Below are positions 53,825 to 64,000 of a DNA stretch of 64,000 bases, piece by piece (positions within the stretch are counted from its first letter, which is position 1; every line of letters starts with the position of its first letter). This DNA comes from Liolophura sinensis. Lineage: Eukaryota > Mollusca > Polyplacophora > Chitonida > Chitonidae. The stretch spans positions 71,770,984 through 71,834,983 of the forward strand of contig NC_088300.1 of the NCBI RefSeq assembly GCF_032854445.1, given 5' to 3'. Under the pieces are notes generated by a model. It worked only from the letters and a program-made list of their open reading frames with translations. It was not told the DNA's origin and made no database searches. The position numbers and the translations under genes were made by a program.

Positions 53825-54016
53825 TTTATACGAGTTCGGAACTGGACATCAAGCAACTAGATCATCAATTATATCAGCATATATTGTCTGCACCCTCACG
53901 TGAGAGATTGCAGTTTGAATTCATTATTTTGATGCCCAGAAAAAAGCCTAAATAATCTTACAGATGTATGACCTACCGGATTTGACTGAGAACCAAACAA
54001 CTGATTATAAACACAG
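53825..54016 (+). other. Inferred non-coding first exon of CYP26
   Basis: The start is inferred from the TATA box. The end is a consensus donor, ACACAG then GTAAGC, at 54016/54017. The matching acceptor is GACATTTCAG ending at 55590, 22 bases before the CYP26 ATG. Confidence 0.4.
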
Positions 54017-54724
54017 GTAAGCAATTCGATTGTTATAACTTTCTTAATTATCTAAAATTATTTTTTGTACCAAGACATGTATAAATTAAGATTTTATGGT
54101 TTAGCTATTAAACTATTTAAAACGTTCCTTAATAGTTAAAAGCTGACATAATTCATTATTAAAAATTCTTAATTACTGATAGATATATTTGACAATGAAG
54201 TCAGAATATAGAAAGTATCTTTCCATACTGTGCTTTATAACCAGCTATCCACTTTCGCCTCCAAAGTACCAATTTTAATTCCCCTGTCAGTTACCTTTTT
54301 AAGTGGGTTTCTGATACTTTATGTTAAACTACCGAAAAAATGTTGGCGCTATGAGTTCGTTTTCTACTATCTCTTCTAAAATGTTTCCTACATTAACTTG
54401 CGCAAAAAGATGTAAGTGGAGAAGTGATGATTTTTGAGCATATGTTGAGTATAAAGCTTGGAGTGTGAAAAGGTTTGAGCGTTGTCACGCTTCATACAAA
54501 GTAATAACTGTACTAATATACAGTAATATACTAAGTAACTTGAAATACATTGGTATATTTATTTATGTACATTTCTCACGCTAATATAGCTTTTTATGAC
54601 GACGTGTACCCACAAAGATATGAAACGGCATTTTCATGTATGTTGCATGGTCGGTGTGATTCAGCCATGTTCAGACAAGGTGCAGATTTGTGTGGAAAAT
54701 GAGATGTATAACCAATGGTCACTG

Positions 54725-54742
54725 AGTTCAAGTTCAAGTTCA
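54725..54742 (+). promoter_or_regulatory. Three tandem AGTTCA half-sites
   Basis: AGTTCAAGTTCAAGTTCA, three exact copies without spacers (DR0; the outer pair is DR6). AGTTCA fits RGKTSA and is the half-site form of the vertebrate CYP26A1 proximal element as I recall it, although there the spacing is five. It lies in the proposed 5' UTR intron. Confidence 0.35.
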
Positions 54743-55612
54743 GCTGGCTCGAACAGCAGCATGTAATATTACCTAAAGGTATAAGTGTACAGCAAAGAGC
54801 GCCGCATTAGCACAGTAGAAATCCACACAGATTCTCCACGGTTGATGGCCATCATGCAGGCATAGGCGTTTCCTATTGGAATTCGGATAATCCTGGCCTA
54901 AAACCGAGCAAATAGAGGGACACAATTACCACACACCCAACCCTCCCCCGCTTGCCCGCCCTTATGAGTGCTTAGCTCTCCCACCCACGATTTCCTGTAC
55001 CAGAGCGACTCTGTCCTTTCGCTGACCCATTCACACTCCTCGCCCATCTGTCCCATCGGTACATTGCTCTCTGGGACGTCAAGCACGATTGTATGTCTCA
55101 GCCAATTGGCACAATGGTCCAAAGCTTACCTGTGGAGTTTATGTTGCTCGTGCTTCTATACACTTCAAGGAAAAAATATTATATGTCCTGAAATTTGTTT
55201 TTTAATTCCTTGTTTATTTCCTGAAGTTTATCAGGTACCTAATGAATTTTCTACTTTTCTGCTGATCGCCACGTGCTATGATTGAACAAATCTTTTATGA
55301 ATCCAGTCTTTCATTTGTGTGACATGATACATTCGCTGTTAACTAATTATTGCACCTATTGTACAGATGTTCATTTAATCATTCATTCTACTAATGAAGC
55401 TATAATCACCGCTACATGATTACGTTGTAGAGTTTTTGCATTATTACTCATTAATGGTACGTTTTCACCTATCTAATTATTCGCATCTTGGAGTTTACAT
55501 ATAACTGCACAGCGCACGTGACACGGTTCATGTTTACATTTCAGTCTTTGAACGAATAACTAAAATGCATTTTAAAAATTGACATTTCAGTATCCCATCC
55601 GAAGGAAAGACA

Positions 55613-55819
55613 ATGCTGGAAGATGTCGACTCGAATATTTACCAGCAGGTATCACAGATCATCATCTCGACTCTGTTGCCGTTCATACTATATGGGTTAT
55701 CCTGCAAACTCTGGTACTTCTACAACGTTAGCACGAAGGACAGTAACTGTGACCTGCCTCTGCCCCCCGGCAGTATGGGCGTGCCCCTTGTTGGAGAAAC
55801 CTTGGACCTTATATTTGGG
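55613..55819 (+). CDS. CYP26: CYP26 coding exon 1 (residues 1-69)
   Basis: Start MLEDVDSN, hydrophobic anchor IIISTLLPFILYGL, then the proline-rich hinge; ends LDLIFG at donor GTAAGT. Confidence 0.88.
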
Positions 55820-58805
55820 GTAAGTTGTTAGCGCCTTCTCTATTTTAACTTTCGATAAAAAAAATCCTTGATTTGTTTTTAATGCTGTACTCGAGAAATG
55901 TTCACTACAGTAACGGCACTCAGGTTTGCAGGTGGAGCAAACCGGGATGCCCGGAATAAAACCACCTACCTCCGCAAAATACCTGTACCTCACAAAATCC
56001 CAGTGTTAAATAGCAGGCGAAACTGTCACTGCTGGCTTCCAACATGCGACTTTGTTGGAGCAGATGGTCGTAGTGTATTGGTGATATAATTATCTGAGCT
56101 AGCGAGGTTCCAAGTTTGATCTAAAGAATGCAATTGTTAGTAAGGGTGAATATTGGTATACATACGAATTATGCTGCCAATAACTGTCCCAATATAAAAT
56201 TACCATATATGGATTTGTATACATGGTTTACGTTTTTTTCTTTCAGGGCAGCAGATTCTACAAGTCTCGCTGGAAGTCGTACGGGAACGTTTACAAGACG
56301 CATATCCTCGGACGTCCGACAATCCGCGTCATCGGCGCCAAGAACGTCCGGAAAATCCTGATGGGCGAGCATACTTTGGTGACGTCAAACTGGCCGACAA
56401 GTACCCGGATGATCATGGGAGAGGGCACCTTGGCCCACTCTGTTGGTGACACCCATCGCCTGAGACGTAAAGTCGTACTGAAAGCCTTCAGCCATGACGC
56501 CCTGTCCAAGTACGTCCCTTGCGTCCAGGAGGTTGTACAAAATTCCGTTCAACAATGGTGCCAACAAGGGTTCGTCTTCGGCTATCCCGAGTGCAAGAAA
56601 CTGACATTTGCTATTGCATCAAAGGTGCTGCTTGGGTTCCGTATCAACGAGAGGGAAACCAGTAACATGCTCAATGTGTTCAATCAGATGGTATCCAATC
56701 TGTTCTCCCTGCCCGTCTGCGTGCCTGGATCTGGCTTGTACAAGGTGAGTTTTAGGGAGATAATGTGAACATGGCACTAGACCACAGTTGCTGATAGGGC
56801 AATAATCACGTTATCTCTCTCATGTAGGCAGTTATAATTATTACGTACAAGAAGGAAGATTTTTTAGTTAATTATAACGTTTGTAAACTACCATATAATA
56901 ATGTAGGAACTAACAGTTAGCAATTTCCTATACATTTGCTGAGCTTGTTTTCAGTCAAAAATTTGCAAGTAAGTATCTCTTTTAAAGCTTTACTTCGGGT
57001 GAAGTGGTACATGGCGTGCTTATATAGTTTTGTACACCTTTCTTTCTGACAGGGTATCAAAGCGCGCGACTACCTCCTGGAGAAAATTGAAGAATGCATT
57101 CGAGAAAAAGAGAGTCGAGGGACTGTGAACGATTTCACCGACGCTTTGGACCTGATCATGAACATTCAGGACGGTGAAGAAAGTATGAGCCGAAGAGAAG
57201 TCAAGGAGTCCGCTCTGGAGTTGTTATTTGCTGGTCATGAGACCACAGCCAGTGCCTCCTGCTCGATGATTCTTCACCTGGCGAAGAATCCCGATGTTGT
57301 GGAGAATGTGACACACGAACTTGCGGCACATGGGCTGCTGAGGCAAGATGCCCTCTCCCTGGACCTGGTTGTTCTCAATAAGCTGACCTACACCAATAAC
57401 GTAGTCAAAGAGGTCCTGAGAATATTACCGCCTATTGGAGCGGGATTCCGGAAAGCTCTGAAAACCTTCGAGATTGAGGTAGGTACTACATGAAATATAT
57501 TGTTGTACTATATTTGGATTTAGCCCAGTATCAGGCTACCTATGCGTGGAACCATGTATATTCCACGCGGAAAAATTCACTGATCCTTACAACTCGAACA
57601 CGTTCTTAAATTTGGTTTGCACTGATTCTTTAAGTCATGCGAAGTGTAGACATGTTAAAGCCCACATCGGTGAACCATCTTATAACGGTAATCTAGCCGC
57701 TTATAATATTAAATCGAACAAGTAAAACCAACATCCATCATGTTTTCAATTCGAGCTTCCGCTATACAACAAGGTGGTAGGACTTTTCGTTGGGAATTTT
57801 TTTGTATTTTGCTTTCTGAGCTTTCAAATGTAAGATTGCTATAGCACTTTGATTTCGTTGTGAACACGTAGGCATGTCTACCTTGCCTGATCTTCAAGCA
57901 TGAAACATGACAGGCCTTAGTTCGACGTCCGGATTCCAAATTTCGGCTGCATCTTATGAACTCGGATAACTTTTGAATTCATTGTATAACGAACATTTAG
58001 ATATACCAATCATTTGTGAAATTTTCCGCTGTTGGTATAGTTAGTATAGCAGTGGGCAACAGTTAGTTCCATTTAGGTGACAGGTTGCTTTTCTTCAACA
58101 GTGTGAATATGAGGGTATATGGACAAAGGCAGTGTCTTCGTGTAAATATAGTTGAGGAAGTGTATTAATCTGAAAGACAACAAACACTTCTGTGTGTATC
58201 TGTGCGTTCAAACACGCAAACATACAGACAAGCATCAAGGAAATATAAGCTCGTACATTTCTCTTTCCCATATCCGAAAAGAACGAATATGGTGAGTCTT
58301 TCCTTCCACCCGAGCTAATCTAGACGCACCAATCATTTTTTCAGTCAACTTAGTTTTCAGTCCAAATACAGAACCGATGTATATTTTACACAGATCGTTA
58401 TTTTTGTTGGCACAGGGTTTTAGCCTATATTTCATTTGTTTGTTTTTTCAGGGTTGTCAGATTCCAAAAGGGTGGACTGTAGCATACAGTATACGAGACA
58501 CACACGAAACATCAGAGTTTTTCACTGAGAGTGACAAGTTCGATCCTAGCCGTTGGGAAGCGAAGGCGCCGTCCGATCTATTCCACTACCTCCCGTTTGG
58601 AGGCGGAAGTCGGGCTTGTGTAGGAAAGGAATTCGCCAAGATCTTACTGAAAGTGTTGCTGATTGAACTGAGTAGAAGCTGTAGCTGGAGGTTGCTGAAC
58701 GATTCGCCAACTATGAAGCGACTTCCGGTGCCCCATCCAGATGACGGACTTCCGGTCCAGTTTACAGAGGTGCCGCCTATGAGACAAAGAGCGTTCACCT
58801 TTTAA
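55613..58805 (+). CDS. CYP26: Cytochrome P450 family 26 (retinoic acid hydroxylase type), 4 exons
   Basis: A microsomal heme monooxygenase of the family that 4-hydroxylates and so inactivates retinoic acid. Exons 55613-55819, 56247-56744, 57053-57478 and 58452-58805 total 494 aa; vertebrate CYP26s are about 500. All introns are phase 0, and exons 2-4 each open with a Gly codon. Membrane anchor ~residues 15-37, proline hinge LPLPPGSMGVPLVGET (48-63), I-helix AGHETT (295-300), ExxR at Glu355-Arg358, GFRKALKTFE as in CYP26, heme loop FGGGSRACVGKEFAK with ligand Cys433. The long run from the heme loop through LLKVLLIELSRSCSWRLLN and PTMKRLP matches CYP26 rather than other P450s. Paralogue (A/B/C) cannot be assigned. 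Substrate is inferred from family; some invertebrates with CYP26 have unclear retinoid use. The ATG is the first one after the acceptor at 55590. Confidence 0.94.
55873..56060. mobile_element. Decayed SINE-type repeat in CYP26 intron 1
   Basis: Pattern 'aatgctgtactcgagaaatgttcac...acggcactcaggtttgcaggtgg..caaaccgggatgcccggaataaaaccacc' is related to the repeat at 59785-59990 (opposite body details) and to molluscan-type SINE bodies. No TSD found. Confidence 0.45.
56247..56744 (+). CDS. CYP26: CYP26 coding exon 2 (residues 70-235)
   Basis: Begins GSRFYKSRWKSYGNVYKTHI, with the family LGRPTIRVIGA and GEHTLVTSNWP blocks and the C-helix RLRRKVVLKAF. Ends LFSLPVCVPGSGLYK at donor GTGAGT. Confidence 0.96.
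57053..57478 (+). CDS. CYP26: CYP26 coding exon 3 (residues 236-377)
   Basis: Begins GIKARDYLLEKIEE. Contains the I-helix LLFAGHETTAS and K-helix KEVLRILPP. Ends at KTFEIE before donor GTAGGT. Confidence 0.96.
58452..58805 (+). CDS. CYP26: CYP26 coding exon 4 (residues 378-494), heme loop
   Basis: Begins GCQIPKGWTVAYSIRDTHE. Contains FDPSRWE, then the heme loop YLPFGGGSRACVGKEFAK (Cys433). Ends MRQRAFTF at TAA 58803-58805. Acceptor is TTTTTTCAG. Confidence 0.97.
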   Translation, partial: GCQIPKGWTVAYSIRDTHETSEFFTESDKFDPSRWEAKAPSDLFHYLPFGGGSRACVGKEFAKILLKVLLIELSRSCSWRLLNDSPTMKRLPVPHPDDGLPVQFTEVPPMRQRAFTF

Positions 58806-61800
58806 CAGTAGCCTTTGTTAATCGGGTTTGTAGTTTGTTACCAAAGTACCATCCCCATTGTTGTCACTGTAGCTTTGTGAATGACTGTTATTCTCAAGAA
58901 TGGTGGGCCTGTATACAACTGTTTCATGTAATACCTAACCTAATTGTTAACTGGATTATGAATTGTCACATTATATGACATCAATATGCCTCTATATCAG
59001 AAGTTTTGTGAATGTTCACTCAATTTTATCGTATGTACTTGTACAAGGATGTGGTTTGGAAGCAGTTTTGGAATCATATTTTATATAATTTATTGTGAGG
59101 CGTGAGGTAAATTAAAAGTGAACGTGATATGAGAGTTGAATTGCTTAGCTTTAAAATATTTTATTAGTTTAACATGAATGTTACTAAATTAATGTACTTG
59201 ATACATATCTTATATTTATAATTTCAGTATATGCATGATACTTTGAATGGTAAATGATATAGTCATTGTTTAGAGTAATCCTTATTGAGGCATTGTTGAA
59301 CTTGCGGGACTATAATGTATACATGCTACCCTAAGTAGAAGTAAGCTTATTGCATGGTCACGGTAAATATGGAGCGTCGATGAGGAGACGAGAGGAGTCT
59401 CCACTCACCACTCTCAACCGTTTCAGTATTAATTCAACTCCAGTACAAAGAGTCGTTCACGTTTTTGTCATTTCACAGTTCATGGTTTTACATAGTACCC
59501 TTGCTTTCAAGTTGTTTATATGGTATAAGCAATATGTAATTCGAAATACCTGTATGAAATAATTTATTCACCTGTCATACGTCATCACTTTTTGTTATCG
59601 CCATGAATGTTCAAGGCACCAGCTGTGCATAATTGCAATTTGGCCGAAATCTAATCAAAGCGGTGCTTATCATTCCGATGCATTTCGTAAATAAATAATT
59701 CTTCACACCAGCACTTTTTATATTGACCTCTTTATAGAGTGAGTGGATAGAAGTTTATGCTCTACTTGTCTAATTTGACATATCTATTTATTTGATTGGT
59801 GTTTAACGCCGCACTTAAGAAATGTTCTCTTTTGAGATGACGGTAAGGACTATGGGTGAAGGCAACCAGAGTGCCGAGAATAAACCATCGCCTTTCGCCG
59901 GTGCTTGTCTCGCTATTATTATGACGGTGGAACCGAAATAGCGAGAGCTGCATTCGAATAGGCCTACGCAAACTCATTGATTGGAAATTAAACACGCTAA
60001 AGGGGGGCCCAGCTGTTTACTTTAATACATATAGAGATATAGTCACGAGATAAATCATGGATTTCTGACCGATTCTCACACTGCCTCCGGAAAGGTAACG
60101 AGTTTAACCGCTGTCAGAGCGAGATGGCATCAGCTACGGAAAAATATTCTGGTACAACAATTTCTACTACAAACCCACATTGATAGAAGTCTGCTAATTT
60201 GCTAGCTATCAGCATTATTTCGTTGAAATTATGCCTGTAAGAGGCCTTATATGTTAAGCTGGAAGTCAGGAAGTGTACAAAACGTCTTAGCCATGACCGA
60301 ACTCAGGACTGGAATTGGGTCTTCTGTTAACGAGGCGGACGCGCTCACTCAATGACCTTATCGTTTGTGGAAGTTTCACGTTAAAGTTGTGTTTTCTGTT
60401 ACAAACTTCGCCAAGTGATAAATCATAGCAAGTGTGTGGAATTCAGAATGCGGGCATGAAGTACTCTGACTTGTTGGCAAAAGTTTTTGATGGAGAAAAT
60501 ATCACCTTCGATGTTATTCCTGAAAAACATACGTACGTCAATCTTCGGATATCATTGCCGTCAAATAAACGTTCCTCAGTGTGTAACTTTCACATATAAA
60601 TGTCTTAAGGCACGTAACGTGATATTCTTGACATATCACCTTTATTCTGGTCAATATATGCGGTATATTAAGCATGACAATCCTATTTCTCTACCGATAA
60701 ATCAGTCACTTTATCAACAGGATTAGCACAAATACGAAACTCTCCAATGACTGTCTTCTGAACAGGGTTGCTCTTTTTGCCATCGTCCATGTAGTATTTT
60801 ACTTTTAAGAGAACCTTAGTAAAATTAAGCGGAAGTGGATAGCTTCGCAGCTTAACACTTGACAGCCACCGGCCAGTATGCGAGAGCTGCATGTGTAAAG
60901 GATGTAGTGTTTGCTGGTTTTACAAGATTCAACTGAAACTACAGGCTAGAGTGTACTCGTAAAGTGGGCGAAGTATGGATATATAACACACGAGTCCTCG
61001 TATATACAAGTTATGACGTATATGTCTGATTTAGTTGCATTAATTAAACAACACAATCTTGTACCCAAAGCTTGGTTTCACGATTTATTAAAGGCTGCTA
61101 TAACATGATTTATCAGTCGTTGCGGGTTAAACGTTGTTGGCTTGTGTCAAATCATTTCTGTTTTTTTGTTTTTGTTTTTTTTTTTTTGGTAGTTTTTATT
61201 CGTTTTATTCTGTGGACGTTTGTAAATGATATATGTAATACCTGGTACTTCTGACCGAACGGAAATAGACGACCTAGGCTTGTAAGCAGGACGCTAGAAT
61301 GGCTCGAAGGCTTGTGGACTTGACCCATGTGCACGGTTGAACGCAGATTTGACACAACAACTGGCCAAAAGCAAAGGTATTGTGCGACACGAAAAAAAAA
61401 TCACGTTCCAACACTAAGAGTTCACATGCAATAAAGGGCAACCGGGGTGAACCGGGGCATCTATGAATTATCCAGTGTTGTTATCTCTCGGAAGTACCAG
61501 TGTGATGTAAAATCTTGTCGCCACATGAATTTGAAGCCCATGTCACATTTTCAGTGAACTCTATCGCGGGCAGACTAACCTGTGTTTTGAACAAAATGTT
61601 GGCATCTTGTAAACAAGTCAGATTTAAACCACTTGTACTCATGTACCCTGACCTGTTGCCGGCCGGAGACCTGTAGCCATTGCTGGTAGGGGTTGGGCAT
61701 TGGGGGTGGGGGTGTGTTTTGGTGTGGGTCCTGGAAGAGTGAACGGCAAATTCTGCAACTAAACAAGGACAAGCAGTTGTTCTGGATTGCAAGTATTTAC

Positions 61801-61980
61801 CACCTGGTATAGGTAGTCCTGTTATTGTTAACGACACCCTAATGTCCTGACAACGTCTCTCGTAACTTTTGTACTATAATTTATTTAATGTGTAAATACA
61901 TGTAGTTACTGTACCTGTGAATGTCAAAATGTCTGGCCATTAGCACTATTAAATGATTCAAGGTTGAACCGTTCAATGTG
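58806..61980. other. CYP26 3' UTR and downstream DNA
   Basis: No further coding exon seen. ATTAAA occurs near 59110 and AATAAA at 59690-59695 as candidate polyadenylation signals. A decayed SINE-type repeat lies at 59785-59990. Confidence 0.45.
59785..59990. mobile_element. Decayed SINE-type repeat downstream of CYP26
   Basis: Reads 'atttatttgattggtgtttaacgccgcacttaagaaatgtt...gacggt' followed by 'ccagagtgccgagaataaaccatcgcc'. This is a reverse-strand tail and body of the SINE type seen elsewhere. The AT-rich tail is at the left. Confidence 0.6.
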
Positions 61981-61981
61981 T

Positions 61982-62018
61982 CGAACTTTTGAACTTGGTG
62001 AAAACTTGAACTTGAACT
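61982..62018 (-). promoter_or_regulatory. Cluster of four AGTTCA-type half-sites (minus strand)
   Basis: On the plus strand: CGAACT (61982-61987), TGAACT (61990-61995), TGAACT (62007-62012) and TGAACT (62013-62018). On the minus strand the last pair is the same DR0 AGTTCAAGTTCA seen at 54725, and the first pair has DR2 spacing with one mismatch. Confidence 0.3.
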
Positions 62019-63085
62019 CGATCAAGTGTTCCGTTATTCCAGGCACGTCATTTATACTTACATGACTGAGATAGCTCAGGCATGTATGCATACATACTCA
62101 GTGAAGAGCGTTGTTTACTCCAGCAGCCATAGCAACGCCTTGCCCAGGTTAAAATCCCACATTATATTATACTAGTCATTACCTATAGTTACATTAACAT
62201 CGGAAATTCCAGTAAATATATGTTTTAATTCAGTCCAGTCTTGGGCTGCTTGACAGGTAGTTTCTTCATGGACTGAACACTGACCACTGAACTGAATTGT
62301 AAATTTTTATTTTATCCCCCCACCAACGAATACGCATATACATGGCATATGTTCATTACAAACAAATGCAAATCACCTGGAGTCACCATTAATTACTATC
62401 AGAAAGATTTCCAAGCGTTAGCCGGGACGACAGCATCGAAAGCTATACTCATATTTTTCCGGACATAGATTGTGTTGATTGTATATAATTGGGAGCTATT
62501 ATTTTTATAGTCATGTAGGATGTAAATGATATGCCTTATTTTGGGTGGCATTATGACATTTCACATCACATTTGCACCACACATTATGTATACACCATAA
62601 AGGAAACTTTACAGTCAAACTCCTAACCAGCAGTTGGCTGAGGGACCTGAGTCCATCCCTGAGGCCGCATATCACATTGAATTTAGGTCGAGTTGACACC
62701 TTATCAGACGAAGACGAAAGTGAACCTCATTTTCTGGTAAGGAAATATTCGAAACTCGATAAGAAATTTGGTCTTGATCAATATTGTTCTATGTTGGTTT
62801 ACAACTTTATTTTAAAGCTGACGGGCATGAAAACAATACTGTAAAGTAAAATGCTATATACATGTACCAATCAGCCGATAGGTTATAAATGCCAAGCAGG
62901 ACGTTGGGGTTCAACCCGATTGGGTAATGTCCTGAGATACACAATTACTTGTGTCAGCACACCCTGAATGGAACGGTTGTGATGTCTTTGATATGGCGTT
63001 ATAGTGAGGCAGCCTGGTAAATTCGTCGACATTAGAACTTGCCGAGATACAAAGATATATCATCTTAATGGATGGTATCTCCAAT
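62019..63085. other. Non-coding stretch, nothing identified
   Basis: A short + frame (62572-62844) with an acidic patch (DTLSDEDESEP) has no recognisable family and no supporting exons. Confidence 0.4.
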
Positions 63086-63097
63086 CCTAAGGTTAGA

Positions 63098-63352
63098 GTG
63101 AGTGAATGAGTGAGTGAGTGCTTGGGGTTAAACTTCGTGCTCAACAATTTTTCAGTCATATGACGACGAAGGAATCCTTAGGGTGTATGTAATGTACCTC
63201 CTTGTTGCAGGACGGATTTCCACCACTCTTTTATCTAGTGCTGCTTCACTGAGACGACTTACCGAAGGCAAGTAAGCCGCCCGGCCCGAGCCATTATACT
63301 GATATGGGTCAACCAGTCGTGGCACTATCCCCTTCATGCTGAACGCCAAGCG
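63098..63352 (-). mobile_element. 5'-truncated SINE with perfect TSD
   Basis: Reverse-strand copy of the 7.1-kb SINE family. The tail (gtgagtgagtgagtgcttgg) is at the left; the body runs to 'catgctgaacgccaagcg', where it stops, so the tRNA head is missing. CCTAAGGTTAGA is duplicated at 63086-63097 and 63353-63364. Confidence 0.92.
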
Positions 63353-63364
63353 CCTAAGGTTAGA

Positions 63365-64000
63365 TACAGTATAACTGTCCTGTATGCACTGATTGCAATG
63401 TTGGCACAAATTGGTATATTCTACCAAATCGCCATGGTGAAAGAATGTCAATATTCAGACACTCTGGATCGGCCAGAAGAAAAGCAAAAATAGACATTTG
63501 AAATAAGAAATCCACTTATTTTTTGAAATTATTTACATAATGACCACAATGATGAATTAGGCAGAGGAGCAAATTTCTTATTCTTATATTTTGTCATTCA
63601 CACAAACTGAAAATAAACTTTACAAGTATTAATAATAATTTACAGTGATTCATGATAAATACACATGCATGTATATATTATATTCCCAAAATATAAAAGC
63701 TTTATTACAAATGTGGGGAACACCTTATTACATTAAATACCCTCATTTTCATAAATACACCTGACAATAAATGCGGTTATAAATTTTGGTCGAAGAAATT
63801 TGATCTTGAGGATCTGCATATGAACTTTTACCAGATTAAAACCTGGCAATTCTACTTTTAAGGCTTAAACTGTGGTCTGAAATACAAAGTTTCTGGATTA
63901 TTCCTTTTGACAGAATCGCTGATTCGAGCCCAACCATCCCTGTTACTCATAATTTCTAAATTGTCAAACTCTGCGATGCCGTAGGGATCGGTACCTACAC
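63365..64000. other. Right edge, no gene identified
   Basis: AT-rich, with several short repeats but no coding or RNA signal that I can support. Confidence 0.4.

Noticed and set aside
53695-53955. 86-codon + frame over the proposed CYP26 promoter
   Set aside because: It spans the TATA box and lacks a recognisable domain; better explained as promoter and 5' UTR sequence.

Overview
The window is nuclear DNA of a eukaryote, most likely a marine lophotrochozoan and probably a mollusc. The evidence is AT-rich sequence, small exons in large GT-AG introns, many tRNA-headed SINEs with a 'gagtacgacgttaaa...actcactcactca' type tail (a pattern I associate with molluscan genomes), frequent TACATGTA palindromes, and abundant intronic minisatellites. 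The species cannot be fixed from the sequence alone. I see no prokaryotic operons, CRISPR arrays or viral genes.

Two genes can be reconstructed completely, both on the + strand. (1) Bases 7671-37984 encode a cytosolic purine 5'-nucleotidase II (NT5C2/cN-II) in 17 coding exons, giving a 584-residue protein with all four HAD-phosphatase motifs and the acidic C-terminal tail. It occupies almost half the window because its introns are full of repeats: a ~62-bp array (intron 3, interrupted by a SINE with a clean target-site duplication), a ~60-bp array (intron 4), 46/39-bp arrays that begin at the exon-7 splice donor (intron 7), and a 68-unit 44-bp array (intron 12). (2) Bases 55613-58805 encode a CYP26-type cytochrome P450 (retinoic-acid hydroxylase family) in four phase-0 exons, 494 residues, with I-helix, ExxR and heme-cysteine motifs intact.

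Layout: 1-7.1 kb, intergenic or 5' region with one possible unrecognised exon (128-313), SINE fragments and a 36-bp minisatellite (4.8-5.6 kb). 7.1-7.5 kb, full-length SINE. 7.6-38 kb, NT5C2. 38-38.5 kb, its 3' UTR with an internal tandem duplication. 38.5-51 kb, intergenic with short arrays, SINEs and a MITE-like element. 51-55.6 kb, upstream and 5' UTR region of CYP26, where I see a DR5 element, a DR2 element, a TATA box, a likely non-coding first exon and a triple AGTTCA repeat. 55.6-58.8 kb, CYP26. 58.8-64 kb, 3' flank with another half-site cluster and a 5'-truncated SINE.

The two genes belong to different pathways (purine nucleotide turnover; retinoid catabolism) and nothing suggests that they work together. 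The most interesting signals are the retinoid-receptor-type elements around CYP26, which resemble the proximal/distal arrangement of vertebrate CYP26A1, and the NT5C2 intron arrays. One array carries a CpG-decay signature in its variants. Another multiplies a splice-donor sequence directly beside the real donor. The very long minus-strand reading frames at 31.7-34.8 kb are artefacts of the 44-bp array.
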